Positions 35,991-45,907 of a DNA stretch of 64,000 nucleotides are shown piece after piece. This stretch comes from an uncultured Pelagibacteraceae bacterium (GTDB taxonomy: Bacteria > Pseudomonadota > Alphaproteobacteria > Pelagibacterales > Pelagibacteraceae): contig CACIXF010000003.1 in NCBI GenBank assembly GCA_902590535.1, positions 62,001 to 126,000 of the forward strand, written 5' to 3'. Made by a program: the position numbers and the translations under genes. The notes beneath the pieces are model-generated. The model was not told the DNA's origin. It was given only the letters and a program-made list of their open reading frames with translations, and did not search any database. How positions within the stretch are numbered: position 1 is the stretch's first letter; the number at the start of each line of letters is the position of its first letter.

Positions 35991-36419
35991 TTATTTTTGA
36001 GTTTGATTATCACTCGCAACTCTAACCAACACTTCAACAGAATTTATTTTTTTTCCTGTAATATTTTTTCTAATATTTATTTTGTCTATATCGCTCTCAT
36101 CGCAATCAATTAGCTCATGCGTATCTTCATCAAAAAAATGATGATGTGCTGATGTGTTTGTATCAAAATAACTTTTGTGACTATCGATTGAAATTTCTTT
36201 TAAATATCCTTTTTTTTCAAATGCATGAACTGTGTTATAAACTGTGGCTAGAGATATCTTTTCATTCATTTTTTCAGATATCATTTTAACAAGATCATTA
36301 ATTGTGAAATGGAAAGTTTTTTCTCTATTATACAAAACTTCACACATTTTTATTCTTTGTTTGGTAGGTCTAAGCCCAACTTCTCTTAATTTTTCAATAA
36401 AATTGCAGTTTTTTGGCAT
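35991..36419 (-). CDS. irr: Fur-family iron response regulator Irr
   Basis: The 142-residue Fur-superfamily protein has LREVGLRPTKQRIKMCEVL, the recognition helix ISLATVYNTVHAFEKKGYLKEI, and the Irr-type segment KSYFDTNTSAHHHFFDEDTHELIDC with a histidine cluster. A typical Fur/Zur C-terminal cysteine zinc site is absent. Irr responds to haem or iron status. Irr next to divergent fabA-fabB-fabI is a conserved alphaproteobacterial arrangement. Irr-like boxes lie both upstream (36425-36441) and downstream, in front of rubrerythrin. Confidence 0.88.
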   Translation of the reverse strand: MPKNCNFIEKLREVGLRPTKQRIKMCEVLYNREKTFHFTINDLVKMISEKMNEKISLATVYNTVHAFEKKGYLKEISIDSHKSYFDTNTSAHHHFFDEDTHELIDCDESDIDKINIRKNITGKKINSVEVLVRVASDNQTQK

Positions 36420-36424
36420 TGTTT

Positions 36425-36441
36425 TTTATAATTATTCTAAA
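36425..36441. promoter_or_regulatory. Irr/ICE-like operator in the irr-fabA intergenic region
   Basis: TTTATAATTATTCTAAA matches 16 of 17 positions of the recalled ICE consensus (TTTRGAAYNRTTCYAAA) and is an imperfect inverted repeat. It begins only 6 bases from the irr start codon, so bound protein would block irr transcription or initiation (autoregulation). It lies 70 bases before fabA. Confidence 0.6.
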
Positions 36442-36510
36442 GTATGAATAAATATATAGTGTTTTATTATATTATATTAGGATTAAATCAAGTATTAAGG
36501 GTGCTCGAAT

Positions 36511-37011
36511 ATGAAAAAAAACTCATACTCCTATGATGATCTAATAACTTGTGGGAATGGTGATCTTTTTGGTCCTGGTAATGCAAAATTACCACTCCCG
36601 CCAATGCTTATGTTTGACAGAATAACTGAAATCAATGAAAATAATGGTACATTTAATAAGGGCTCTTTAAAAGCTGAATTAGATATTAAAGATGATCTTT
36701 GGTTTTTTGATTGTCATTTTAAAAAAGATCCGGTTATGCCAGGATGCTTAGGTTTAGATGCAATGTGGCAACTGGTAGGATTTTTTCTAGGTTGGCTAGG
36801 AAATCCTGGAAAAGGAAGAGCTTTAGGAGTTGGTACTGTAAAATTTACTGGCGAAGTTTTACAGAGTGTAAAAAATGTAAGATATGAAATAGATATGAAG
36901 AAAATTATGTCTCCTGGGGGAACAACCGTTGGACTTGCAAATGGAATTGTTTTTGCAGATAATAAAAAAATATATTCAGCTGAAAGTTTAAAAGTAGGGT
37001 TATTTAAATAA
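36511..37011 (+). CDS. fabA: 3-hydroxydecanoyl-[ACP] dehydratase/isomerase
   Basis: The 166-residue hotdog enzyme has the FabA motif [24 protein letters not shown], with the active-site histidine in [11 protein letters not shown] and aspartate in LGLDAMW. It dehydrates 3-hydroxydecanoyl-ACP and isomerises the product, the branch point to unsaturated fatty acids under anaerobic-type synthesis. It begins the fabA-fabB-fabI operon; its stop overlaps the fabB ATG by one base. Confidence 0.96.
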   Translation: MKKNSYSYDDLITCGNGDLFGPGNAKLPLPPMLMFDRITEINENNGTFNKGSLKAELDIKDDLWFFDCHFKKDPVMPGCLGLDAMWQLVGFFLGWLGNPGKGRALGVGTVKFTGEVLQSVKNVRYEIDMKKIMSPGGTTVGLANGIVFADNKKIYSAESLKVGLFK

Positions 37012-38222
37012 TGAGAAGAGTGGTTATTACAGGTTTAGGAGTTGTCTCTTGTTTAGGAAACAATCAAGAAGAAGTTCATCAGTCTTTATTAAATTCAAAA
37101 TCAGGAATCTCTTTTGCAGAAGAATACAAAGAGCATAATTTAAAAAGTCATGTTCATGGTAAACCAAATATTAAACTAGAGGATCATATAGATAGAAAAA
37201 CAATAAGATTTATGGGTTCAGGTTCAGCTTATAATTATATAGCTATGAAGGAGGCTATTGAAGATTCAGGGTTAGAAGAAAATGAAGTGAGTAATTTTAA
37301 AACTGGGATTGTAATGGGTTCCGGTGGCCCATCAATTGAAAACGTAATACTTGCAGCAGACAAAACTAGAGCTAAAACTCCAAAACTAATGGGGCCCTTT
37401 ATTGTTCCAAGAACAATGGCTAGTACTGCCTCAGCAACACTTGCAGTACCATTTAAAATTAAAGGAACCAACTACACTATGAGTTCTGCATGTGCAACAA
37501 GTGGACACTGTATTGGTAATTCAATGGAATTAATTCAAATGGGCAAACAAGATGTTGTTTTTGCAGGTGGAAGTGAAGAAGTTCATTGGGCAATGACGGC
37601 AATGTTTGATGCAATGACTGCTTTATCATCAAAATATAATAATGCACCTGAAACAGCATCAAGAGCATATGACAAAACAAGAGATGGTTTTGTAATTGCA
37701 GGTGGTGCAGGTGTGCTAGTGCTTGAAGAATACGAACATGCTAAAGCGAGAGGTGCTAAAATATACGCAGAATTAACTGGTTATGGAGCAACTTCAGATG
37801 GATACGATATGGTAGCTCCATCTGGTGAAGGAGCTGTAAGATGTATGCAAATGGCAATGTCTACTGCTAAAAATAAAATTGATTATATTAATACTCATGG
37901 AACTTCTACTCCAGTTGGAGATATTACAGAACTAAATGCTGTTAAAAATACTTTTGGAGACAATATTCCAAAAATTAGTTCAACAAAATCTTTATCAGGA
38001 CATCCACTAGGTGCTGCTTCGGTTCATGAAGCAATCTATTGTTTAATAATGATGAAAAATAATTTCATTGCTGGCTCTGCAAACATTAGTGAGATGGATG
38101 AAGAAGCTAAAAAATTTCCAATAGTTTCAAAAACTGAAACTAGTGCAACTTTAAATACAGTAATGTCTAATAGTTTTGGTTTCGGTGGAACTAACGCTGC
38201 TTTAATTTTTGAAAAGGTTTAA
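37011..38222 (+). CDS. fabB: Beta-ketoacyl-ACP synthase I
   Basis: The 403-residue condensing enzyme has the nucleophile cysteine in [13 protein letters not shown] and the two histidines in [12 protein letters not shown] and [13 protein letters not shown] (Cys-His-His class), ending with [13 protein letters not shown]. Pairing with fabA indicates the FabB type that elongates cis-3-decenoyl-ACP. It follows fabA with a one-base overlap and precedes fabI by 3 bases. Confidence 0.96.
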   Translation: MRRVVITGLGVVSCLGNNQEEVHQSLLNSKSGISFAEEYKEHNLKSHVHGKPNIKLEDHIDRKTIRFMGSGSAYNYIAMKEAIEDSGLEENEVSNFKTGIVMGSGGPSIENVILAADKTRAKTPKLMGPFIVPRTMASTASATLAVPFKIKGTNYTMSSACATSGHCIGNSMELIQMGKQDVVFAGGSEEVHWAMTAMFDAMTALSSKYNNAPETASRAYDKTRDGFVIAGGAGVLVLEEYEHAKARGAKIYAELTGYGATSDGYDMVAPSGEGAVRCMQMAMSTAKNKIDYINTHGTSTPVGDITELNAVKNTFGDNIPKISSTKSLSGHPLGAASVHEAIYCLIMMKNNFIAGSANISEMDEEAKKFPIVSKTETSATLNTVMSNSFGFGGTNAALIFEKV

Positions 38223-38225
38223 ACT

Positions 38226-39011
38226 ATGAGTTTGATGAAAGGTAAAAAAGGATTAATCATGGGAGTTGCCAATGAAAGATCTATTGCTTGGGGCATCTCA
38301 CAAAAACTTGCAGAAGCTGGAGCTGAACTTGCGTTCACTTATTTAGGTGATGCCTTGAAGAAAAGAGTTGTTCCTTTAGCTGAAAAGTTAAATTCAAAAG
38401 TAACATTCAGCTGCGATGTTGAAAAAAAAGAGGACGTAATAAAATTATTTGAAGATGTTAAATCACAATGGGGTGAAATTGATTTTGTAGTTCATGCAAT
38501 TGCATTTTCAGATAAATCAGAATTATCTGGTGAGTATTTAGATACAACTAGAGAAAACTTTTTAAGAAGCATGTTAATTTCATGTTTCTCATTTACAGAA
38601 GTTGCAAAAGAAGCCTCTAAAGTAATGAAAGAAGGTGGAAGTTTAATTACCTTAAGCTACGAGGCAAATAAAGCTATTCCAAATTATAATGTAATGGGTG
38701 TCTGTAAGGCTGCTTTAGAATCTAGTGTTAAGTATCTTGCAAGGGATCTGGGCGCTAGGGGCATGAGAGTAAATGCAATAAGTGCAGGTCCTATTAAAAC
38801 ATTGGCTGCATCAGCCATTGGAGATGCAAAATTCCTATATAAATGGAATGAAGACCATTCTTTCCTTAAGAGAAATGTAGATATCCATGATGTTGGAAAT
38901 TCAGCATTATATCTACTAAGTGACCTTGCAAATGGTGTTACAGGTGAAATTCACTATGTAGATGCTGGATATAACAAGGTTGGAATGCCAGATCCTAAAA
39001 ATATAACCTAA
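38226..39011 (+). CDS. fabI: Enoyl-[ACP] reductase (NADH)
   Basis: The 261-residue short-chain-dehydrogenase-like enzyme begins LMKGKKGLIMGVANERSIAWGI, the FabI nucleotide signature. The catalytic Tyr-Lys pair is present in the SYEANKAIPNYNVMGVCKAALE region (Y of NYN and K of VCK), and PIKTLAASAI is the substrate loop. It completes each elongation cycle. It is the third gene of the irr-linked fab operon. Confidence 0.96.
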   Translation: MSLMKGKKGLIMGVANERSIAWGISQKLAEAGAELAFTYLGDALKKRVVPLAEKLNSKVTFSCDVEKKEDVIKLFEDVKSQWGEIDFVVHAIAFSDKSELSGEYLDTTRENFLRSMLISCFSFTEVAKEASKVMKEGGSLITLSYEANKAIPNYNVMGVCKAALESSVKYLARDLGARGMRVNAISAGPIKTLAASAIGDAKFLYKWNEDHSFLKRNVDIHDVGNSALYLLSDLANGVTGEIHYVDAGYNKVGMPDPKNIT

Positions 39012-39038
39012 AATTTAGTTAAATTTAGTTAAAAATAT

Positions 39039-39245
39039 ATGAAGGGATACAGATTTATTACTGATGATGATACAGCAAGATTTTGTAATCGAGTAACTGA
39101 GGCATTATCGAATGGATGGAAATTATATGGTGAACCCAAAATGACATTTGATAAAAAACGAGGAATAATGCGTTGTGGCCAAGCAGTTATAAAAAATGTT
39201 CCAAATAAAAAATACTCAAAAAAAATAAATTTATCTTCAATATAA
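39039..39245 (+). CDS. DUF1737-domain small protein
   Basis: The 68-residue protein (KGYRFITDDDTARFCNRVTEALSNGWKLYGEP, then CGQAVIK) matches DUF1737, a short alpha/beta domain of unknown function, about 60 residues long and found alone or attached to other proteins. It follows fabI by 27 bases and is followed by a hairpin terminator, so it is probably the last gene of the fab transcript. Function is unknown. Confidence 0.8.
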   Translation: MKGYRFITDDDTARFCNRVTEALSNGWKLYGEPKMTFDKKRGIMRCGQAVIKNVPNKKYSKKINLSSI

Positions 39246-39276
39246 AAACCCCCTAGAACTCTCATTCCAGGGGTTT
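39246..39276. terminator. Bidirectional terminator between DUF1737 and pnp
   Basis: AAACCCC (39246-39252) pairs with GGGGTTT (39270-39276) around a 17-base loop. T runs follow on the plus strand (weak) and the minus strand (TTTTT at the outer edge), so it can serve both the fab operon and the pnp operon, which converge here. Confidence 0.65.
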
Positions 39277-39299
39277 AAAATTTAAATTTAAGTTATAGA

Positions 39300-41372
39300 T
39301 TATTCACCAGCTTGTTTCATAGAAAGTTTAACTTTACCTCTATCGAAACCAATCACTTTAACTTTAACTTCATCACCTTCTTTGACAACGTCAGTAACTT
39401 TAGCTACTCTTTTATCTGCTAGTTCTGAGATATGAACTAGTCCATCTTGTTTTCCTAAGAAATTAACAAATGCACCAAACTCCATAATTTTCATTACTTT
39501 ACCTGAATAAATTTTGTTTAATTCAGCTTTTGCAGTGATATCTTTAATCATTTGCATTGCGATGTTTCTAGACTCTTCATCTGGAGCAGCAACTGTTACC
39601 ACACCTTCGTCATTTACATCTACTTTCGCACCTGATTTTTCAACTATCTCTCTGATTGTTGCACCACCTTTTCCAATTACGGCAGCAATGTCTTTTTTAT
39701 CTACATTGACTTGTTCCATTTTTGGAGTGTGTTTTCCAACATCAGATCTTGAAGCTGATAATGCTTTATTCATTTCACCTAAAATGTGAACTCTTCCATC
39801 TTTAGCTTGGCTTAACGCCTGCTCCATAATTTCAAATGTAATACCTGTAATTTTGATATCCATTTGAAGAGAGGTAATTCCATCTTTAGTTCCTGCAACT
39901 TTAAAGTCCATATCACCTAAGTGATCTTCATCACCTAAAATGTCTGATAAAACACTAAAATCATCACCTTCTTTAATTAAACCCATTGCAATACCTGCAA
40001 CTGGCTCCTTAATGGGTACCCCTGCATCCATTAATGCTAAAGATGTTCCACAAACAGTAGCCATCGAAGAAGAACCATTGGACTCTGTGATCTCAGATAC
40101 TACTCTAAAAGTATATGGAAATGCTTCTTTTGTAGGTAATGAAGAATTAATTGCTCTCCAAGCTAATTTACCATGTCCGATTTCTCTTCTACCTGTTCCA
40201 ATTCTTCCTGTTTCTCCAACTGAAAAAGGAGGGAAATTATAGTGAAGCATAAATCGTTCTCTTTGAAGCCCATCTAAGCTTTCAATTCTTTGTTCATCAT
40301 CAGATGTTCCTAAAGTTGCAACAACAATTGCTTGGGTTTCACCTCTAGTAAATAATGCAGAACCATGGGCTCTTGGTAGAACACCAACTTCACATTCGAT
40401 AGGTCTTACATCTGATAATCCGCGACCATCAATTCTATTTTTGTTTTTAAGAATATCAGTTCTAACAATTGATTTTTCAAGATTTTTTAACTGACTATTA
40501 ACATCTAGATCAGTATAATTTTCATCCTCCTCATAAAGCTTTTTGGCTTTATCGGTAATCTCTGAAATTTGATTTGATCTATCTTGTTTATCTCTTGTTG
40601 CAAAAGCTTTCTTAAGATCTTCCGTAAAAGTTTCTTCTAATTTTTTCTTAACTTCCGATAGATCTTTCTTTTCAACAGTCCACTCAGGTTTTCTACATTC
40701 TTTTGCAAGCTCCTCGATCATTTCAATTACTGGAACAAAGCCTTCATGCCCAAATTTAACTGCACTTAACATTTCTTCTTCTGTTAAACCATTAGCTTCA
40801 GATTCAACCATAAGCACAGCATCTTTTGTACCTGCTACAACCAAATCTAATTTTGATTTTTCTAAATCTACTTTAGAGGGATTTAGAACATATTTACCAT
40901 CAATAAATCCAACTCTTGAAGCTCCTACAGGTCCCATGAATGGCATTCCTGATATTGCTAATGCAGCTGATGATGCAGTGATTGATAAAATATCTGGTTC
41001 ATTTTCTTTATCGTATGAAATTACTGTTGGTAATAACTGTACTTCGTTTTTAAATTCATCAGGAAACAAAGGTCTGATTGGTCTATCAATTAATCTAGAG
41101 ATTAATGTTTCACTTTCAGTTGGTCTTGCTTCTCTTTTAAAATACCCACCTGGAATTTTTCCAGCTGCATAATATTTTTCTTGGTAATTTACAGATAATG
41201 GAAAGTAATCCATATCAGGATTTACTTTTTTTGCTCCTACTACTGTTGCTAGTACGACTGTCTCTCCGCATTTTGCAATTATTGCACCGTCTGCCTGTCT
41301 TGCTACTTTACCTGTTTCTAAACTTATCTTCTTTCCCGCTATTTCAATTTCCTTCTTGTATACTTTAAACAT
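39300..41372 (-). CDS. pnp: Polyribonucleotide nucleotidyltransferase (PNPase)
   Basis: The 690-residue protein has two RNase PH domains (N-terminal ...[14 protein letters not shown]; second, catalytic, with [16 protein letters not shown] and [19 protein letters not shown]), then a KH domain ([22 protein letters not shown]) and a C-terminal S1 domain ([28 protein letters not shown]). It degrades RNA 3' to 5' by phosphorolysis. It is the last gene of the nusA-infB-rbfA-rpsO-pnp run. A 57-base purine-rich leader precedes it. Confidence 0.97.
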   Translation of the reverse strand: MFKVYKKEIEIAGKKISLETGKVARQADGAIIAKCGETVVLATVVGAKKVNPDMDYFPLSVNYQEKYYAAGKIPGGYFKREARPTESETLISRLIDRPIRPLFPDEFKNEVQLLPTVISYDKENEPDILSITASSAALAISGMPFMGPVGASRVGFIDGKYVLNPSKVDLEKSKLDLVVAGTKDAVLMVESEANGLTEEEMLSAVKFGHEGFVPVIEMIEELAKECRKPEWTVEKKDLSEVKKKLEETFTEDLKKAFATRDKQDRSNQISEITDKAKKLYEEDENYTDLDVNSQLKNLEKSIVRTDILKNKNRIDGRGLSDVRPIECEVGVLPRAHGSALFTRGETQAIVVATLGTSDDEQRIESLDGLQRERFMLHYNFPPFSVGETGRIGTGRREIGHGKLAWRAINSSLPTKEAFPYTFRVVSEITESNGSSSMATVCGTSLALMDAGVPIKEPVAGIAMGLIKEGDDFSVLSDILGDEDHLGDMDFKVAGTKDGITSLQMDIKITGITFEIMEQALSQAKDGRVHILGEMNKALSASRSDVGKHTPKMEQVNVDKKDIAAVIGKGGATIREIVEKSGAKVDVNDEGVVTVAAPDEESRNIAMQMIKDITAKAELNKIYSGKVMKIMEFGAFVNFLGKQDGLVHISELADKRVAKVTDVVKEGDEVKVKVIGFDRGKVKLSMKQAGE

Positions 41373-41429
41373 TTCATTTCCATTTCGTTACGTTCGTTTC
41401 GTTCCATTCCGTTCTATCTATCTTGATTT

Positions 41430-41678
41430 CTATTTTCTTAAATTCAATTTCGACAGTACATTTTTGTAAGAATCCATTTTGTTTTTCTTTAGGTATTCTA
41501 ACAATTTCTTTCTTCTATTTACCGCTCTCAACAATCCAACAGATGAATGCTTATCTTTCTTGAATTGCTTAATATGTTTAGAGAGAGTTTCAATTTTCTC
41601 TGTTAGCAAAGCGATCTGTATCTCTGAAGATCCAGTATCTTTATCGTGCATTGCTAATTCTTGTGCCTTTTTGTTCAT
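41430..41678 (-). CDS. rpsO: 30S ribosomal protein S15
   Basis: The 82-residue protein has the S15 core HDKDTGSSEIQIALLTEKIETLSKHIKQFKKDKHSSVGLLRAVNRRKKLLEYLKK, binding 16S rRNA in the platform. It is about six residues shorter than the usual 88-89. rpsO followed by pnp is a widely conserved pair. The ribosome site GAAAGAGGC lies directly upstream, 12 bases after the rbfA stop; truB, usually between rbfA and rpsO, is missing. Confidence 0.96.
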   Translation of the reverse strand: MNKKAQELAMHDKDTGSSEIQIALLTEKIETLSKHIKQFKKDKHSSVGLLRAVNRRKKLLEYLKKNKMDSYKNVLSKLNLRK

Positions 41679-41690
41679 GCCTCTTTCTTC

Positions 41691-42059
41691 CTATTTATTT
41701 GTTTGTTTTATTAAGTTTTCTATTTTTTCCGCATACTCAAAAGATTCGTCTTTTCTAAAAAGTAATTTTGGTAAAAATTTCATAACCACTTTTTGTGATA
41801 AAATTTTTCTAATTAAAAATGAGTATTCCTTTAAAACATTAATTGTTTCATCCGCATCTTTTCCACCCAATGGAAGAACATATGCTTTAGCAATTTTTAA
41901 GTCAGGACTCATTCTAACCTCAGTAACCGTTATAGTGTTTGTTTCTAAATTTGGCACCTTAGCCTCATTTCTTATAAAAATCATGCTTAAAGACTGCTTA
42001 ATCATTTCACCTACTCTTAACTGTCTTTGTGACACTGGTTTTCCTATTCTATCTGCCAT
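41691..42059 (-). CDS. rbfA: 30S ribosome-binding factor A
   Basis: The 122-residue KH-like protein starts IGKPVSQRQLRVGEMIKQSLSMI and has the family stretch TVTEVRMSPDLKIAKAYVLPLGG. It binds immature 30S subunits during 16S 5'-end processing and cold adaptation. Its start codon overlaps the infB stop by one base, so both are translated together. Confidence 0.94.
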   Translation of the reverse strand: MADRIGKPVSQRQLRVGEMIKQSLSMIFIRNEAKVPNLETNTITVTEVRMSPDLKIAKAYVLPLGGKDADETINVLKEYSFLIRKILSQKVVMKFLPKLLFRKDESFEYAEKIENLIKQTNK

Positions 42060-44278
42060 TAAATTGACCTCTCAGTAGATGTAACACTAAATGCTTCTAT
42101 TGTGTCATTTTTTTGAAAATCCATATAATCCTTAACTGTAATTCCACACTCTTGACCACCACTTACTTGTTTCACTTGGTTTTTTTCTCTAAATATTGTC
42201 GAGACTTTTCCAGTATAAATAATAGCACCATCTCTAATAATTCTTACATCAGATGTGCTATTAATTTCACCCTCTGTTACTTTTGAACCAGCAACTTTTC
42301 CAGCACCTGAAACTTTAAATATTTCTAGAATTTGTGCAGTACCAGTAATTTTTTCTTGAACATCAGGTGCCAATAATCCTGACATTCTTTGTTTAATGTA
42401 ATCTAAAACTTCATAAATAATATTATATGAAGATATTTTTATCTTCTCATTTTCAGCAAGTTTTTTTGCTTCTTTACTTGGTTTAACATTGAAAGCAATT
42501 AATACTGCATTTGAAGCTTTAGCTAATGTAACGTCTGTCTCTGTCACCATTCCAATATCTGCTAGAATGATTTTAGGTTTAACTTCATCGTGTTTAATTT
42601 GACTAATTGCATTTTTAATTGCTTCTGATGATCCATGTACATCAGATTTAATAATTAAATTTAATTCCTCTGTAGATTGATCTGAAAAAGCTGAGTCTTG
42701 AGTTGCAAAAGTTAATGGATTTTTTCCGTCTTTGCTTTCCTGAGCTCTATTTTCACTCAATGTTTTAGCTTCTTTTTCAGTATCTAGAACAATAAAATCA
42801 TCACCAGCTTTGGCTGCACCATTTATTCCTAAAATTTCAACAGGAGTTGAGGGTAAAGCTTCATTAATATTTTGACCTTTATCATTAATAATGGCTCTTA
42901 CTTTTCCCCATTTTAAACCACTTACAAAAAAATCACCTTTCTTAAGCGTTCCAGTGGTAACAATTATATTTGCAACTGGACCCCTACCAACATCAATTTT
43001 TGACTCTAAAACTATACCTGTAGCCTTAGACTCATAATCCGTTTTAAGATCTAAAATCTCTGCTTGTAGTATTATTGACTCTACTAATTTATCTAAATTT
43101 TGTTTTGTTTTAGTTGAAATCTCAACCATTAAAGTATCACCAGATAAATCTTCAGCAATTAAGTCGTGCTCTAATAATTGATTTTTTATCTTCTGAGGAT
43201 CTGCCTCTGGTAGATCACATTTATTGATTGCTACAACTATTGGAACATTTGCCGCTTTGGCATGTTTAATAGATTCAACTGTTTGAGGTTTAACTCCATC
43301 ATCGGCAGCAACTACTAAAACAACCACATCAGTTAATTTTGATCCTCTTGCTCTCATTTCTGTAAATGCAGCATGACCTGGAGTATCAATAAATGTTAGT
43401 TTATTACCCTGGCTTTCAATTTGATAAGCTCCAATGTGTTGGGTTATTCCACCAAATTCTCCTGAAACTACATTTGCACTTCTGAGCACATCTAGTACTG
43501 ATGTTTTGCCATGATCCACATGACCCATTACAGTAACTATTGGTGGTCGATTTTTTAAATTTTCTGTTCTTGATGCTTTTATTTTTTGAATTATTTCTTC
43601 TGCTTTCTCTTCCCTAATTGGATTATGACCAAATTCTTTAACTAGATATTCCGCAGTATCTGCAGCTAATGTTTGATTGATAGTCACAGTAACACCCATG
43701 CCAAATAAATGCTTAATTACATTGCTTGATTGTTCAGCCATTCTATTTGCAAGTTCTCTTACTGTGATTGCCTCTGGAATATTAACATCTCTTTTAATCG
43801 GTTTTAAATTTTCTTGAGAAATATCTTTTGTAGCATTTTTAATTTCTTTTTGTCTTGCTCTCTTTACTGATGCTAAACTTCTTTGTTTTGCATCAATCTC
43901 ATCACTTAGTGCTCTTGATACAGTTAATTTTAACTCTCTCTTCTTTGTTCCTGCTTTTAAAGTTTTTTTATCTTTGTTTTCACTATCTCCTTTAAGTCGT
44001 TTAGTAGCTCTTTGCTCTGCTAGTTTTCTCTTCTCAAAATCATTTGTTATAGGGGGTGATTTAGGATTAAATGAAGGTTTTAATGGTGTTCCTCTTTTGA
44101 AAGTTGAGGCTATTCTTGGCTTATTCGTACTAGATTTAAATGATCCTCCTCTACTCGAGAATTTTCCAGTTTGTTTTTCAATTACTACAGAATTTTTTCC
44201 TTGAGATTTAGCAATCTCAATATTCTTGATTGATTTTTTGGCTGAGCCTGAAATTGTTAATTTTGTTTTTTTCTCCAT
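42059..44278 (-). CDS. infB: Translation initiation factor IF-2
   Basis: The 739-residue protein has a lysine-rich N-terminal region of about 150 residues, the IF2-N element (IPEAITVRELANRMAEQSSNVIKHLFGMG), then the G domain with GHVDHGKT, DTPGHAAF and NKCD, and domains II-IV. It delivers initiator tRNA to 30S and promotes subunit joining. It is shorter than E. coli IF-2 (890) because the N-terminal domain is reduced. It starts 10 bases after nusA; the usual ylxR gene in between is absent. Confidence 0.97.
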   Translation of the reverse strand: MEKKTKLTISGSAKKSIKNIEIAKSQGKNSVVIEKQTGKFSSRGGSFKSSTNKPRIASTFKRGTPLKPSFNPKSPPITNDFEKRKLAEQRATKRLKGDSENKDKKTLKAGTKKRELKLTVSRALSDEIDAKQRSLASVKRARQKEIKNATKDISQENLKPIKRDVNIPEAITVRELANRMAEQSSNVIKHLFGMGVTVTINQTLAADTAEYLVKEFGHNPIREEKAEEIIQKIKASRTENLKNRPPIVTVMGHVDHGKTSVLDVLRSANVVSGEFGGITQHIGAYQIESQGNKLTFIDTPGHAAFTEMRARGSKLTDVVVLVVAADDGVKPQTVESIKHAKAANVPIVVAINKCDLPEADPQKIKNQLLEHDLIAEDLSGDTLMVEISTKTKQNLDKLVESIILQAEILDLKTDYESKATGIVLESKIDVGRGPVANIIVTTGTLKKGDFFVSGLKWGKVRAIINDKGQNINEALPSTPVEILGINGAAKAGDDFIVLDTEKEAKTLSENRAQESKDGKNPLTFATQDSAFSDQSTEELNLIIKSDVHGSSEAIKNAISQIKHDEVKPKIILADIGMVTETDVTLAKASNAVLIAFNVKPSKEAKKLAENEKIKISSYNIIYEVLDYIKQRMSGLLAPDVQEKITGTAQILEIFKVSGAGKVAGSKVTEGEINSTSDVRIIRDGAIIYTGKVSTIFREKNQVKQVSGGQECGITVKDYMDFQKNDTIEAFSVTSTERSI

Positions 44279-44288
44279 ACCTCATCAC

Positions 44289-45842
44289 TCAATCTTTATA
44301 AACAATGTTTCTGGCAGACATAATTAGTTCATCCGCTTCTTCTTTAGATAAAGCAAAATCTTCCAGATAACCTTGGATTTTCACTCTCTCACCTTTGACC
44401 ACGTCATATCCACCAGTTAATTCATCAGATGCTAAATCTGCAAAATCTTCTAAACTTAAAATTTTTTGTTCGCCAAGTGTGACTAACATTCCTGGTGTTA
44501 ATCCCTTTAAATTAATCAAGGCATCTTCCAGACCTAATTCTTTAATTCTATGAGAAATATCCTCTTGATCCTTTTCATAAAACTCTTTAGCTCTTTCTAT
44601 CAATGCTTTAGCAGTATCTTCTTCTATACCTTCAATCTTCATTAAATTTTCAGCTGAACTATCTTTGATGTCATCAATAGTTGAAAAACCTTCAGCAACG
44701 AGTAACTGACCCAATGTTTCATCTAACTCTAAATTTTTTACAAAGTTCTCTGTTTTTTCTTTAAATTCTAATTGTCTTCGTTCAGAGTCTTCTGCATCTG
44801 TCATTATATTAATTTCATAATTTAAGAGTTTTGTTGCAAGTCTTACATTTTGACCTCTTCTTCCAATTGCTTTGCTTAAATTTTCCTCGGTAAGAATTAC
44901 ATCAAGTTTTTTTCTTTCACTATCAACGTTAACTCTTTGTACATCAGCTGGTGATAACGCATTTGAAACCAAAATAGCAGGGTCTTCTGACCAATTAACT
45001 ATATCAATTTTCTCTCCTTGAAGTTCATTTACAACAGCTTGAACTCTTGAACCTCTCATACCTACACAAGCACCTACTGGATCTAGAGATGTATCAACTG
45101 CTTTAACACATATTTTAGCTCTACTTCCAGGATCTCTTGAAGAAGATTTAATTTCTATTAGTCCATCATAAATTTCAGGAACCTCTTGAACAAAAAGCTT
45201 TTCCATAAATTTAGGATGAGCTCTAGATAGAAATATTTGTTGCCCTCTGGGTTCTCTTCTAACATCATAACAATAAGCTTTTATACGATCACCTGCTTTA
45301 ATATTTTCACGAGGTATTAATTCATTTTTTTGAATTATTGCTTCAGTTCTTCCTAAATCAACAATCACATTTCCAAATTCTAATCTCTTTACAATTCCGC
45401 TTAAAATAGAGTCTTTCTTATCAATAAAATCATTAAATTGTCTTTCTCTTTCAGCTTCTCTTACATTAAAACTAATCACCTGCTTTGCGGTTTGCGCAGC
45501 TATTCTTCCAAAATCAAATGAAGGAAGTGGCTGTAATACTTCGTCACCAATAGACTTGTCTTTGTTTAATTCATTTAAATTAATTGCATCTTCCAATTTT
45601 ATCTCTGTATTTACATTTTCAGGATTTTCAGCGATTATCAATTTTCTAAAAAGTTCAATATCTCCATTGTCTCTATTGATAGAAACTTTAATTTCATTTT
45701 CCTGTCCAAATTTTGATTTTGCAGCTTTAGCAATACCAGTTTCCATAGAACTTATAATTAGTTCTTTATCAATTGATTTTTCTAAAGCTACAGCTTCAGC
45801 AATTCTTAATAATTCAAGTTTATCTGCTCTTTTATTTAACAT
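44289..45842 (-). CDS. nusA: Transcription termination/antitermination factor NusA
   Basis: From ATG 45842 (MLNKRADKLELLRIAEAVA) the protein has 517 residues; 13 upstream in-frame residues are rejected because they translate the terminator and ribosome-site region. It has the N-terminal polymerase-binding domain, S1 (ILSGIVKRLEFGNVIVDLG), two KH domains (GACVGMRGSRVQAVVNEL, AIGRRGQNVRLA) and C-terminal helix-hairpin-helix repeats. It controls pausing and termination. It has its own promoter and a terminator-like leader (see 45858-45935). rimP, usually upstream, is absent. Confidence 0.96.
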   Translation of the reverse strand: MLNKRADKLELLRIAEAVALEKSIDKELIISSMETGIAKAAKSKFGQENEIKVSINRDNGDIELFRKLIIAENPENVNTEIKLEDAINLNELNKDKSIGDEVLQPLPSFDFGRIAAQTAKQVISFNVREAERERQFNDFIDKKDSILSGIVKRLEFGNVIVDLGRTEAIIQKNELIPRENIKAGDRIKAYCYDVRREPRGQQIFLSRAHPKFMEKLFVQEVPEIYDGLIEIKSSSRDPGSRAKICVKAVDTSLDPVGACVGMRGSRVQAVVNELQGEKIDIVNWSEDPAILVSNALSPADVQRVNVDSERKKLDVILTEENLSKAIGRRGQNVRLATKLLNYEINIMTDAEDSERRQLEFKEKTENFVKNLELDETLGQLLVAEGFSTIDDIKDSSAENLMKIEGIEEDTAKALIERAKEFYEKDQEDISHRIKELGLEDALINLKGLTPGMLVTLGEQKILSLEDFADLASDELTGGYDVVKGERVKIQGYLEDFALSKEEADELIMSARNIVYKD

Positions 45843-45857
45843 AATTTTGTTTACTCC

Positions 45858-45884
45858 AAAAAAAAATGGGCTAGAGCCCATTTT
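45858..45884 (-). terminator. Intrinsic terminator (possible attenuator) in the nusA leader
   Basis: AAAATGGGC and GCCCATTTT form a 9-bp stem around a four-base loop, followed on the minus strand by nine T, then directly by the nusA ribosome site GGAG (45857-45854). It lies between metK and nusA but downstream of a promoter-like sequence (45908-45935), so it ends metK transcripts and may also attenuate nusA. Confidence 0.8.
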
Positions 45885-45907
45885 GTAAAGTTCAATAATG
45901 TAGTTGC

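Noticed and set aside
39943..40242. Plus-strand ORFs opposite pnp, and similar opposite-strand ORFs over other genes
   Set aside because: They lie within strongly supported genes, lack ribosome sites and show no family motifs.
45843..45881. Upstream extension of nusA by 13 codons
   Set aside because: It would translate the terminator U run and the ribosome site; NusA homologues start near LELLRIAEAVA.
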